Shown here: positions 19,446-27,444 of the stretch, in pieces
Position numbering within the stretch: position 1 is the first letter of the stretch
How the letters are laid out: each line of letters starts with the position of its first letter
Source: Roseovarius aestuariivivens
GTDB taxonomy: Bacteria > Pseudomonadota > Alphaproteobacteria > Rhodobacterales > Rhodobacteraceae
Length of the DNA: 64,000 nt
Assembly (NCBI RefSeq): GCF_004761875.1
Contig: NZ_SJEY01000008.1
Span: forward strand, 186,001-250,000
Direction of reading: 5' to 3'
The notes under the pieces: model-generated
The model's database searches: none
What the model was told of the DNA's origin: nothing
What the model saw: the letters and a program-made list of their open reading frames with translations, nothing else
Made by a program: the position numbers and the translations under genes

Positions 19446-19820
19446 TTAGACGAGGCCCTGCCAGCGCAGGATCAGCACCAGAAGCGCGATCAGAACCAGC
19501 AGATTGAAGACCAGACCACCGGCCCAGCCAAGGATCTTGCCCTTGCGCCGGTCCTTTGGATCGACCTCGGACAGATGCGCCTCTAGCGCGGCGAAGGCCT
19601 TGGTAACGCGAGGAAAATCGACCTGACGCGCGAGGCCGGGATGGGTCAGCTTGTGCTCTGCCTCGGTCAGGATGGCGGCCTCGGCGCGCAAGCGGCGCGG
19701 CAAAAGACGCCCGGCGCGGCGCAGACGGGCCGACAAGCTTTTGCCCTTGAGGCCGAGCTTGGACTGCAACAGCGCCTCCAGCTTGGCCGCGCGCGCATGA
19801 AACTCTTTTGTATCAATCAC
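19446..19820 (-). CDS. Conserved hypothetical protein with C-terminal membrane anchor
   Basis: A 124-residue protein. Residues 1-95 are charged, basic and predicted helical (KLEALLQSKLGL, RRAGRLLPRRLRAEAAILTEAEH), followed by one hydrophobic span at about 99-119 (GGLVFNLLVLIALLVLILRW) that ends almost at the C-terminus. This tail-anchored form puts the soluble part in the cytoplasm. No domain is recognised. It is divergent from the esterase gene with about 90 bases between them. Likely a Rhodobacteraceae-specific protein; no function can be read. Confidence 0.65.
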   Translation of the reverse strand: MIDTKEFHARAAKLEALLQSKLGLKGKSLSARLRRAGRLLPRRLRAEAAILTEAEHKLTHPGLARQVDFPRVTKAFAALEAHLSEVDPKDRRKGKILGWAGGLVFNLLVLIALLVLILRWQGLV

Positions 19821-19913
19821 TTGGCTGTCCTCATGCCTCGGCAGATTAGGCAGGTGCGGGGCAAGTTACAATGCCCTCTGGCCAGCTTTGCGCCCGCGCG
19901 GTATGTCTGGACC

Positions 19914-20687
19914 ATGCTGAACACGATCCTGCAATCCTCCGAGTCGCCAGCCACCAACCTATTGATCGCGCACGGTCTTTACGGCTCGGCGCGGAACTGG
20001 GGCGTGATCGCCAAACGCCTGTCCGACCGGGGGCCGGTGATCGCCGCGGATATGCGCAACCATGGACTAAGCCCTTGGTATGACACGCATTCCTATCCCG
20101 ATATGGCCGGGGATCTGGCCGAGGTGATCGAGGAGGAGATGACCGCGCCCGCCGATGTGCTGGGCCATTCCATGGGCGGCAAGGCGGCGATGGTGCTGGC
20201 GCTGTCGCGGCCGGAGCTGGTGAACCGGCTAATCGTGGCAGATATTGCGCCTGTGGGCTATAAGCACACCCAGATACAGTATATCGACGCGATGCGGGCG
20301 GTGAATCTGAGCCAGATCGAGAAACGCTCGGACGCGGAGGCGCAACTGGCCGATCACGTGGAGGACAAGACGCTGATGTCGTTCTTCACGCAATCGCTGG
20401 ACCTGAAGGAAAAACGCTGGCGGCTGAACCTGGACGTGCTGGCGCGGGACATGCCGAAAATCCTTGATTTTCCAGAGGTTAGCGGCACGTTCGACGGGCC
20501 CGTCCTGTTCCTGTCAGGGGCCAAATCGGACTATGTGCGGCGCGAGGACCGGGACCTGATCAAGGGGCTTTTCCCCAACGCGCAATTCGCCAAAATCCCC
20601 GGTGCCGGGCATTGGCTGCATGCCGAGCAACCCCGCGATTTCGAGGCGGCGGTGCGGGCGTTTCTGGACGGGCACGCCGACCCCTGA
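19914..20687 (+). CDS. Alpha/beta hydrolase (YbfF-like esterase)
   Basis: A 257-residue alpha/beta hydrolase. The oxyanion segment AHGLYGSARNWG (19-30), the nucleophile elbow GHSMGGKAA with Ser86, and the late GAGHWLHAEQP with the catalytic His are all present, and IVADIAPVGY is typical of the YbfF / epoxide-hydrolase-like branch. Usual length. The natural substrate, possibly a short acyl or thioester, cannot be read. The start MLNTILQSSE is chosen because the fold begins within ten residues of it; in-frame sequence upstream is not protein-like. Confidence 0.85.
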   Translation: MLNTILQSSESPATNLLIAHGLYGSARNWGVIAKRLSDRGPVIAADMRNHGLSPWYDTHSYPDMAGDLAEVIEEEMTAPADVLGHSMGGKAAMVLALSRPELVNRLIVADIAPVGYKHTQIQYIDAMRAVNLSQIEKRSDAEAQLADHVEDKTLMSFFTQSLDLKEKRWRLNLDVLARDMPKILDFPEVSGTFDGPVLFLSGAKSDYVRREDRDLIKGLFPNAQFAKIPGAGHWLHAEQPRDFEAAVRAFLDGHADP

Positions 20688-20719
20688 CGCACCGGGTGCG
20701 TACGGTGGGGTAAGGGCCC

Positions 20720-20772
20720 TTTTGTACAAAATGGAGCAGGTTTTCCGGGACCAGAATCCATTTTGTACAAAA
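20720..20772. promoter_or_regulatory. Twin TTTTGTACAAAA palindromes, probable antitoxin operator
   Basis: TTTTGTACAAAATGG (20720-20734) and CCATTTTGTACAAAA (20758-20772) form a 15-bp perfect inverted repeat, and each arm is itself a 12-bp palindrome centred on TGTACA. TGTACA is the core bound by YefM-type antitoxins at their own promoters. The pair lies directly before a Phd/YefM-like gene, whose SD (CAGGAG) begins only two bases downstream. Confidence 0.7.
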
Positions 20773-20786
20773 ATCAGGAGGCCCCC

Positions 20787-21212
20787 ATGGAGACCGGAAC
20801 ACCGCTCTGCCTGCCCACGTCCGAGGCGCGGGCGAAACTGTCGGAGATCATCACCAAGGTTCAGGACCCGAGGGCGTCGGTGATCCTGACGCGCCACGAC
20901 AAGCCGGTGGCGGCGGTGGTGTCGATGGAAGAGCTGCGGCGGATCTGGTCGGCGCAGGAGGTGGAGGCGATGCTGGCGAACCGGACGCCCCTGGAATGGG
21001 TGACGGCGGGGATCCGGCGGAGCGGGAAGACGACACCCTTCGCGGCGGCGGAAGAAGTGCGCCGCGTGCAGATGGACCGCAAGGCGGAACGCGCGCTGCT
21101 GGCCCACGCGGGGCTGGCGCCGGTTGAGGGCGGGGAGCTGGGTGTCGAGGTGGAGGAGGTTCAGGAGGTGGTGAAGCGGAAGGGGTGGTGGGGGTGGCTC
21201 GGGAATGTATGA
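20787..21212 (+). CDS. Phd/YefM-type antitoxin, no toxin gene adjacent
   Basis: A 141-residue protein. Residues 8-50 (LPTSEARAKLSEIITKVQDPRASVILTRHDKPVAAVVSMEEL) are the Phd/YefM DNA-binding and dimerisation domain. The remaining 90 residues are longer than a usual toxin-neutralising tail and are highly charged, with an unusual EVEEVQEVVKRKGWWGWLGNV end. CAGGAG precedes the ATG by seven bases. No RelE/ParE/Doc-like gene follows: the next 190 bases are AT-rich without a gene, then an opposite-strand membrane gene begins. Either the toxin was lost or the protein works alone as a regulator. Confidence 0.7.
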   Translation: METGTPLCLPTSEARAKLSEIITKVQDPRASVILTRHDKPVAAVVSMEELRRIWSAQEVEAMLANRTPLEWVTAGIRRSGKTTPFAAAEEVRRVQMDRKAERALLAHAGLAPVEGGELGVEVEEVQEVVKRKGWWGWLGNV

Positions 21213-21402
21213 GAATACATGCTCCGCAGTGAGTAAATAAAAGGCATTCAACTTAATAAAACACGATCACTCGTTACTTTGAACAGTAGGGACTTTCACG
21301 CACGCACTAAAGGTTGAGAAAATTAAAATTTTGGTGGGAACGTAGAAATACTTTATAGTATCCAATTCTTGTCATTATTAGACAATATGGATTCCCGATG
21401 CT
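21213..21402. other. AT-rich non-coding stretch
   Basis: This stretch marks the change from GC-rich antitoxin coding sequence into a low-GC accessory segment. It has no plausible gene, no toxin remnant that I can read, and no clear terminator. It is probably the edge of acquired DNA. Confidence 0.6.
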
Positions 21403-22212
21403 CTACTCTTCAACTCCTACACCCGCGCCTTCCTGATTAAGCTTACCACGGTTTTCAAGTATGAAATTTGCATTAGGAATTTGTAAGACGTTTCCATTTT
21501 CTAAGGAAAATACTGCGCCCTCACTATTGCGAAACAACAAAGAAATTTTCTCAAAGTTATACGAAGCACCGCTCAACAACGTTACCTCAATATTCTTTTG
21601 ATGCTCAGCTCGCGAAAAACCAGCCCAACTACCAATTAGGAAAATTATAGTCACCGCATAATTCATCAAGAATTTTTTTGCATTAGCCATAAAAATCTTT
21701 AATACTAACTTGCCTCGCCCAAAAAGAATTTTTTTTATTCTACGAGGATTTTCAAAGATACTCGTTCTGGTAGGGAGCCACCAGAGAAAAAACAGAAAGA
21801 GCAGTCCCAATAGACTCAGAAGCGTCGGCAGGTTCCCAAAAGCTGCAGTTGGTGCAAGAAATAGCAAAACCATAAATGGCAAAGGAACTATCAAAATAGT
21901 TGCGTCATGTTTATCCGCTATAAGCCCAGAAAACATTTCAGCAAGACTACTCTTTGCATAGAATTCAGATGTGGCGTAGCGTAAAATGACCACGTGACAA
22001 AATAAAGCCATTGAGGTCGCCAGGCCCGCATGAAAAGCTAAGTTTGAAATGACAACGACGTCTGCAAGAAGTAAAGCATTGAACCCGGCAGCATAAAAGA
22101 ACCCAATGACATAGGAAATTGTAAAGTTCAGCCAAGCAGAAAGCGCAAGCCATATTACAGGCTTGAGCCATTGAGCTGAAAATAGCTTCGGGCTGCTTTC
22201 TACCTCAGCCAA
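21403..22212 (-). CDS. Low-GC multi-span membrane protein, unknown function
   Basis: A 269-residue protein with about five hydrophobic segments (near 17-40, 45-78, 104-125, 129-147, 182-199) and a C-terminal soluble tail of about 70 residues (RAEHQKNIEVTLLSGASYNF to the end) likely to be beta-rich. It starts with TTG. The Shine-Dalgarno GAGGTAAG is formed partly by the lepA stop codon, so translation may be coupled to lepA. One line of the gene (21661-21720) has 19 G or C in 60 bases, far below its neighbours, which points to horizontal acquisition. No family is recognised. Confidence 0.6.
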   Translation of the reverse strand: MAEVESSPKLFSAQWLKPVIWLALSAWLNFTISYVIGFFYAAGFNALLLADVVVISNLAFHAGLATSMALFCHVVILRYATSEFYAKSSLAEMFSGLIADKHDATILIVPLPFMVLLFLAPTAAFGNLPTLLSLLGLLFLFFLWWLPTRTSIFENPRRIKKILFGRGKLVLKIFMANAKKFLMNYAVTIIFLIGSWAGFSRAEHQKNIEVTLLSGASYNFEKISLLFRNSEGAVFSLENGNVLQIPNANFILENRGKLNQEGAGVGVEE

Positions 22213-22218
22213 CTTACC

Positions 22219-24018
22219 TCAGTTGTCCATTTTCAGGGCGCTGATGAACGCTTCCTGCGGGATATCCACCTTGCCGAACTGGCGCATCTTCTTCTTGCCC
22301 GCTTTCTGCTTTTCCAGAAGCTTCTTCTTGCGGGTGATGTCGCCGCCGTAGCATTTCGCCGTCACGTCCTTGCGCAGGGCCGAGAGGGTCTCTCGCGCGA
22401 TGACTTTGCCGCCGATCGCCGCCTGGATCGGGATCTTGAACATGTGGCGCGGGATGAGGTCCTTCAGCTTCTCGCACATCGCACGGCCGCGCATCTCGGC
22501 CCGGTCGCGGTGGACCATCATGGAGAGCGCGTCGACCGGCTCGTCATTCACAAGCACCTGCATCTTCACCAGATTGTCGGTGCGGTAGCCTTCGAGCTGA
22601 TAGTCAAAAGAGGCATAGCCCTTGGTCACGGATTTGAGCCGGTCGTAGAAGTCGAACACCACCTCGTTCAGGGGCAGGTCGTAGACCACCATCGCGCGGG
22701 CGCCGGCATAGGTCAGGTCAAGCTGAATGCCGCGCCGGTCCTGGCAGAGCTTGAGCACGTCGCCGAGGAATTCGTCGGGCACGAGGATGGTGGCCTTGAT
22801 CCGCGGCTCCTCGATATGGTCGACATGGGTCATGTCGGGCATGTCGGCGGGGTTGTGCAGGTCGATCTTGGTGCCGTCCTTCATGAAGACGTGGTAGATC
22901 ACCGAGGGCGCGGTGGTGATGAGCTCGATATCGTATTCGCGCTCGATCCGGTCGCGGATGACCTCGAGATGGAGAAGCCCCAGAAAGCCGCAGCGGAAGC
23001 CGAAGCCGAGCGCGGCGGAGCTTTCCATTTCATAGGAGAAGGAGGCGTCGTTGAGGGCGAGCTTGTCTATGGCGTCGCGCAGGTCTTCGAACTGGGCCGA
23101 GTCCACCGGGAAGAGGCCGCAGAAGACGACCGGCACGGAGGGTTTGAAGCCTGGCAGCGCCTTGGCGCAGGGCTTTTTCTCGTGCGTGATGGTGTCGCCG
23201 ACGCGGGTGTCGCGGACCTGTTTGATCGAGGCGGTGATGAAGCCGATCTCGCCCGGACCGAGGCTGTCGACGACGGTCATGGCGGGGCGGAAGACGCCGA
23301 TACGCTCGACATTATAGACAGCGCCGGTCTGCATCATCTTGATGCGGTCGCCCTTTTTCATGCGCCCGTCCATGATGCGCACGAGGACGACGACGCCGAG
23401 ATAGAGGTCGTATTTGGAATCCACCAGCATCGCCTTCAGCGGCGCGTTTTCGTCACCTTTAGGGGCCGGCAGGTGGTGCACGATGGCCTCGAGCGTCTCA
23501 CGAATGCCCTGGCCGGTCTTGGCGGAGACGGGGATGGCGCCGCTCGCGTCGATGCCGATCACGTCCTCGATCTGCTCGGCGACGCGGTCCACGTCCGAGG
23601 CGGGCAGGTCGATCTTGTTGAGGACCGGGATAAGCTCGTGATCAGCGTCGATGGCCTGATAGACATTGGCGAGCGTCTGGGCCTCGACGCCCTGGGTGGA
23701 GTCCACCACCAGGAGCGAGCCTTCGACGGCGCGCATGGAGCGGGAGACCTCGTAGGCGAAGTCCACATGGCCGGGCGTGTCGATGAGGTTGAGGACATAT
23801 TGCTCGCCGTTCTGGGCGGTGTAGTCGATGCGGACGGTGTTGGCCTTGATGGTGATGCCGCGCTCGCGCTCGATATCCATGGAGTCGAGCAGCTGTTCCT
23901 TCATGTCCCGTTCGGCGACCGTGTCCGTCATCTGGATCAGGCGGTCGGCGAGCGTGGATTTCCCGTGGTCGATATGGGCCACGATGGAGAAATTGCGGAT
24001 ATGGCTGAGCGGTGTCAT
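22219..24018 (-). CDS. lepA: Elongation factor 4 (ribosome back-translocase)
   Basis: A 599-residue translational GTPase of standard LepA length. G1 is AHIDHGKST (residues 14-22), G2 [13 protein letters not shown]3 DTPGHVDF, G4 NKID, and the C-terminal LepA-specific region ends with [24 protein letters not shown]. It acts on stalled or stressed ribosomes. Both neighbours are accessory genes of lower GC: a membrane gene 6 bases downstream and a mosaic gene whose start is 44 bases away in the divergent direction. The lepA gene itself is compositionally normal. Confidence 0.97.
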   Translation of the reverse strand: MTPLSHIRNFSIVAHIDHGKSTLADRLIQMTDTVAERDMKEQLLDSMDIERERGITIKANTVRIDYTAQNGEQYVLNLIDTPGHVDFAYEVSRSMRAVEGSLLVVDSTQGVEAQTLANVYQAIDADHELIPVLNKIDLPASDVDRVAEQIEDVIGIDASGAIPVSAKTGQGIRETLEAIVHHLPAPKGDENAPLKAMLVDSKYDLYLGVVVLVRIMDGRMKKGDRIKMMQTGAVYNVERIGVFRPAMTVVDSLGPGEIGFITASIKQVRDTRVGDTITHEKKPCAKALPGFKPSVPVVFCGLFPVDSAQFEDLRDAIDKLALNDASFSYEMESSAALGFGFRCGFLGLLHLEVIRDRIEREYDIELITTAPSVIYHVFMKDGTKIDLHNPADMPDMTHVDHIEEPRIKATILVPDEFLGDVLKLCQDRRGIQLDLTYAGARAMVVYDLPLNEVVFDFYDRLKSVTKGYASFDYQLEGYRTDNLVKMQVLVNDEPVDALSMMVHRDRAEMRGRAMCEKLKDLIPRHMFKIPIQAAIGGKVIARETLSALRKDVTAKCYGGDITRKKKLLEKQKAGKKKMRQFGKVDIPQEAFISALKMDN

Positions 24019-24062
24019 GGTTGGCGTTGTATGTCGAGAATTAGAGGGTTTGTCGAGAGGCC

Positions 24063-25256
24063 ATGTCGAGCAGTTATGTCGACCTTTTGGGTTTAGATCA
24101 TGGACCCTATGGCAGGAGTAGTTTCTACCTTAGTCTTCGCTACGCAATTAGCGTTTTTCCATGCGCATTCAATCGTGACGACTACGCCGGAGATCAGCTT
24201 GCACGTCTTCAAAATGCAAGGCTACTGATGGCAACTGTCCTCGACGCGCGAGACATGGTTCAACGCAACCAAGGCTCTGAAAATATAAATGTCTGTGCGG
24301 ACCTTACTAATTTAAAACTCAGAGAACACTTGGAAAGCCTCGTCAAAGGTACGATCGACGACGCTGGGCGTTCATGGCGCCAATTTAGAGAGGGTCATGA
24401 GCACTTCCCCACGTCTGCGAGCCGGCTAGAATTATCCCCTCTCAAAGCAACCTACAGTTCCAGCTTGGCACTGCGGGAAGATCCCGTCAGCTTGGGTGGT
24501 GACTTTATCTTCTTTGACAGCGAGTTCTACGCTCTTGAAAACCAAGACCTAACAAGACCATTTAGACGACCCGGCAAAATAGAATTTCTTTGGACGGAGC
24601 TCACTAGCGAGACCGAGGCATCCGACGGCGTGAGCCACCTTCGTAGTACAGCTCAGGAGTTCGTGGATAGGCATAACGCTGACCCGGACGATATTTGGTC
24701 CTTCTGGCGCAACTGGTATCAAGGCTTCTTAAATGAAATACCGCTCAACTGGGAGCTTCAGCGGCGAGTAGCGTTGATCGCAGATGACATCTGGGAAGCC
24801 GGGCCAGCGGCGGTGGCCGAGGAGATCGCGCGGATCGAGGCGGCGTATGAGGTGGAGAAACGCGCCTCGGAGTTGGAAGAAAGCGCCTATCCACATTCCG
24901 ACCTTAGATCCGTGCGCGGTATGGGGGACAACAATCCGCCTTCGCCGATTGACGATGCGCTCAAGACTTCTGACGGCGTGACGATCATCTGGGCCGCTGC
25001 GCATGAGCTGAAGGAGGAGGCGCAGGCCGCAAAGCCGGACAAGGCGCGGATCGAAAAGGCACTGGGCGCCATTCTGGGTGTCTTGAAAGCTTGCGGATTA
25101 TGGGCGGCAAAAAAAGTAGACAGCGGTTTGCAAGCTGCCGTTATCGCAGCGGGTGGTGCAGGCGGCGTTGCCGGTGTCGGCTGGATCACGCAGAACAGTG
25201 ACGAGATTGTGGGCCTTGTTGAGGCCGTCCAAAAATGGCTGCCGTTTCTTCAATGA
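24063..25256 (+). CDS. Mosaic accessory protein with NNPP linker and hydrophobic C-terminus
   Basis: A 397-residue protein of unknown function. Residues 1-190 are unrecognised ([35 protein letters not shown]). Residues about 215-265 ([20 protein letters not shown] then [18 protein letters not shown]) form a Trp-rich helical module ending in [29 protein letters not shown] near 285 is a flexible linker, and the C-terminus has Gly-rich hydrophobic helices ([18 protein letters not shown]). Base composition changes inside the gene: 27 of 60 are G or C at 24121-24180, 42 of 60 at 24781-24840. This suggests a foreign N-terminal part joined to a resident C-terminal module. Confidence 0.55.
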   Translation: MSSSYVDLLGLDHGPYGRSSFYLSLRYAISVFPCAFNRDDYAGDQLARLQNARLLMATVLDARDMVQRNQGSENINVCADLTNLKLREHLESLVKGTIDDAGRSWRQFREGHEHFPTSASRLELSPLKATYSSSLALREDPVSLGGDFIFFDSEFYALENQDLTRPFRRPGKIEFLWTELTSETEASDGVSHLRSTAQEFVDRHNADPDDIWSFWRNWYQGFLNEIPLNWELQRRVALIADDIWEAGPAAVAEEIARIEAAYEVEKRASELEESAYPHSDLRSVRGMGDNNPPSPIDDALKTSDGVTIIWAAAHELKEEAQAAKPDKARIEKALGAILGVLKACGLWAAKKVDSGLQAAVIAAGGAGGVAGVGWITQNSDEIVGLVEAVQKWLPFLQ

Positions 25257-25276
25257 GTCTTGAGGATGTCGCAGCG

Positions 25277-25302
25277 GTAGGTCGGCAAAATGCCCACCCT
25301 AC
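25277..25302. repeat. Imperfect hairpin repeat
   Basis: GTAGG at the left pairs with CCTAC at the right, with an inner GGCA/TGCC pair around AAA. The 26-base hairpin lies just after the mosaic gene and just before acyP. Its form resembles the short extragenic palindromes of Roseobacter genomes. It may double as a weak terminator. Confidence 0.45.
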
Positions 25303-25362
25303 AGGCTGACGCGACAACTTTGGCTTGCGCCCTATATTCTTTCTCACCAAAAGGAGGCGCAG

Positions 25363-25644
25363 ATGCACAATCAGACGACACTGACCGGCGTACAGATCAC
25401 TGGCACCGTGCAGGGCGTGGGGTTTCGGGCCTGGACGCAGGACGAGGCCACGGCACGCGGGCTGCGGGGCTGGGTGAAGAACGAGGAGGATGGCTCGGTC
25501 CGCGCGGTCCTCTCCGGACCGGAGGACGCCGTGGCGGACATGCTGCGCGCGCTGGAAACCGGCCCGGCGGCGGCAGAGGTTACGGCCGTCCTGCCCGAAC
25601 CGGCGGAAGCCCCCGAGAATACCGGGTTCGAGATCCGGCGCTGA
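25363..25644 (+). CDS. acyP: Acylphosphatase
   Basis: A 93-residue protein, the standard size. The phosphate-binding GTVQGVGFRAW holds the catalytic Arg22, and GWVKNEEDGSV holds the catalytic Asn40. It hydrolyses acyl phosphates such as carbamoyl or acetyl phosphate in the cytoplasm. A strong AAGGAGG ribosome site precedes the ATG. The next gene, a methyltransferase, is 71 bases downstream on the same strand. Confidence 0.93.
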   Translation: MHNQTTLTGVQITGTVQGVGFRAWTQDEATARGLRGWVKNEEDGSVRAVLSGPEDAVADMLRALETGPAAAEVTAVLPEPAEAPENTGFEIRR

Positions 25645-25715
25645 CGGGCCGCGTTTCGCATTGACCCCGGCGGTGGATCGGGCACGATGCCGCCACACGC
25701 AAGGCGAGAGGCGCG

Positions 25716-26351
25716 ATGGGAACCCCGGCGACGTTCTGGAACAAACGGGCCAAGGCCTATGCCGCGAGCGCGGTGGGCGACGCGGATGCCTATGAGGCCA
25801 CGCTTACACGGGTGCGCGCGCATCTGAGCCCCGAGGACCGCGTGCTGGAACTGGGCTGCGGCACCGGGACGACCGCGCTGCGGCTGGCCGATGCGGTGGC
25901 GCAGATCGACGCCTGGGATTACGCTGAAGAGATGATCGCCATCGCCGAGGGCAAGCCCGAGGCGGCGGACGCGCCGGTCGCCTTTCACACCGGCGGCATC
26001 GAGGCGGCGGTGGCGACAGGGCCCTATGACGTGGTGATGGCCTTCAATCTTTTGCACCTTCTGGACGATCTCGACACGGCGCTGGCCGACATCCATGGCG
26101 CCGTACGACCGGGCGGGCTTTTCATCTCGAAGACATTCTGCGCGCCCGAGCGCGGCGGGCCGTTGCTTTACCGGGTGATCCGGCTTGCCCTGCCGGTGCT
26201 GCAGCTTCTGGGCCTTGCGCCGAAGGTGGTCTTTCACCGGGTGGCCGAGCTTGACGCGGCGATCGGGCGGGCGGGGTTCGAGATTGTCGAGACCGGAAAC
26301 TATCCCGAGGCGCCGCCCCGGCGGTTCGTGGTAGCGCGGCGGCCGGGATAA
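25716..26351 (+). CDS. Class I SAM-dependent methyltransferase
   Basis: A 211-residue methyltransferase of the Rossmann class. Motif I is VLELGCGTGTTALRLADA near residues 45-62, and the segments IDAWDYAEEMIAIA and YDVVMAFNLLHLLDDLDTAL correspond to the acidic-loop and post-motif regions. SKTFCAPE and RLALPVLQLLGLAPKVVFHR form the C-terminal half, with a hydrophobic patch that may touch the membrane or a lipid substrate. The substrate is unknown. It is compositionally normal and probably co-transcribed with acyP or the DUF2177 gene. Confidence 0.85.
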   Translation: MGTPATFWNKRAKAYAASAVGDADAYEATLTRVRAHLSPEDRVLELGCGTGTTALRLADAVAQIDAWDYAEEMIAIAEGKPEAADAPVAFHTGGIEAAVATGPYDVVMAFNLLHLLDDLDTALADIHGAVRPGGLFISKTFCAPERGGPLLYRVIRLALPVLQLLGLAPKVVFHRVAELDAAIGRAGFEIVETGNYPEAPPRRFVVARRPG

Positions 26352-26419
26352 GCCCGGGGGCCATTGCCGCTGGGCCGGCGCAGGCTAGGTCTTGGGGCCC
26401 AACGCAACGAGGCGGGCCC

Positions 26420-26818
26420 ATGCAACTTCTCGGATTATACGGCGTCACGGTGGTGATGTTCTTTGCGCTCGATTTTCTCGGGCTGCGTTATCTGGTCGGC
26501 CCGCTCTTTCAGCGCCACGTGGGCGATCTGCTGCTGGAAAGCTTTCGCGCCGGGCCGGCGCTGGTGTTTTACCTCTTTTACGTGGCGGGGCTTGTCTGGT
26601 TCGTCTCGTGGCCCGCGCTGCGCGGGGATGGGGTGGGCGCGGCGGCGCTCAATGGCGCGATCCTGGGGGCCATCGCCTATGGCACGTATGAATTCTCGAA
26701 TTACGCCACGCTCAAGGCCTGGACCTGGCAGATGGTCGCGACGGATCTCGCCTGGGGCACGGTGCTGACCGCGGTGTCGGCGGCGGCGGGCGTGGCGGTG
26801 ATCCGCGCGCTGGGCTGA
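26420..26818 (+). CDS. DUF2177 family membrane protein
   Basis: A 132-residue protein with about four membrane spans (near 4-20, 47-64, 74-92, 104-130). DFLGLRYLVGPLFQRHVGDLL and GAIAYGTYEFSNYATLKAW are the typical conserved segments of DUF2177. The conserved acidic and aromatic residues lie in the loops. No biochemical role is known. It follows the methyltransferase by 68 bases on the same strand. Confidence 0.8.
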   Translation: MQLLGLYGVTVVMFFALDFLGLRYLVGPLFQRHVGDLLLESFRAGPALVFYLFYVAGLVWFVSWPALRGDGVGAAALNGAILGAIAYGTYEFSNYATLKAWTWQMVATDLAWGTVLTAVSAAAGVAVIRALG

Positions 26819-26904
26819 GCAGTGGGCTGAGCCCCGCCGCCCGGCTTGCCACGGCCCGGCGGGATCCCTACCCTGCGCGTGACCGTCCGAAGAAAGGCCC
26901 CTTG

Positions 26905-27438
26905 ATGCGTGTCCTGACCGCCAGCCTTGCCGCGGCCCTGATCGCGGCGCTTGCCGCACCTGCCCCGGCGACCGAGATCACCGCCACGCTGGGACCTGCG
27001 CCCGTGCTGGGCGGCGGCAGCTATTCCACCGGCGGCGGCCTCACCGTGGCGGTCGAGCCGCGGCGCACAGCCGACGGGCATCTCGCGATTTGCGGGGTCT
27101 GGGCCGAAAGCCGGCGTCTGCCCGGGCATGCGCGGGGGCGCGCGCCGGAGGTGCTGCAGACCGGCTCCATCGCCGTGGATGGCGTGACGGTGCTCTCAAA
27201 CCTGCGCTTTCTGCAAAAGACCGCCCCCGCCAAGAGCTATTCTGGCGCGCAGGCCGGGTGCCGGGTGACGGCGCGGCAGTTCACCGGCGCGGAACGGCTT
27301 GAGGTGCGGATCCCGCGCCAGGTCGTGATGCGGGACCGTGGCGGGCTGAACCTGCGCTTCGGCGCCGCCGAGCGGCCCAACCCGGCGCTTGGCGCGGGCT
27401 CGCTTCTGCCCGAAAGCTGGACGCATTGGGGCGGCTGA
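26905..27438 (+). CDS. Secreted hypothetical protein
   Basis: A 177-residue protein with a clear signal peptide (MRVLTASLAAALIAALAAPAPA, cleavage near ATEIT). The mature part has a Gly-rich start (GGGSYSTGGGLTVAVEPRR) and two cysteines (ICGVW and AGCRV) that could form a disulfide. No domain is recognised. GAAAGG precedes the ATG; a TTG one codon upstream is less likely. It ends 6 bases before the convergent SDH-type protease gene. Probably periplasmic. Confidence 0.6.
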   Translation: MRVLTASLAAALIAALAAPAPATEITATLGPAPVLGGGSYSTGGGLTVAVEPRRTADGHLAICGVWAESRRLPGHARGRAPEVLQTGSIAVDGVTVLSNLRFLQKTAPAKSYSGAQAGCRVTARQFTGAERLEVRIPRQVVMRDRGGLNLRFGAAERPNPALGAGSLLPESWTHWGG

Positions 27439-27444
27439 GCCGCG

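Noticed and set aside
22444..24096. 550-codon plus-strand frame antisense to lepA
   Set aside because: Repeating Val/Asp/His-rich reading is a codon-bias shadow of the highly conserved lepA.
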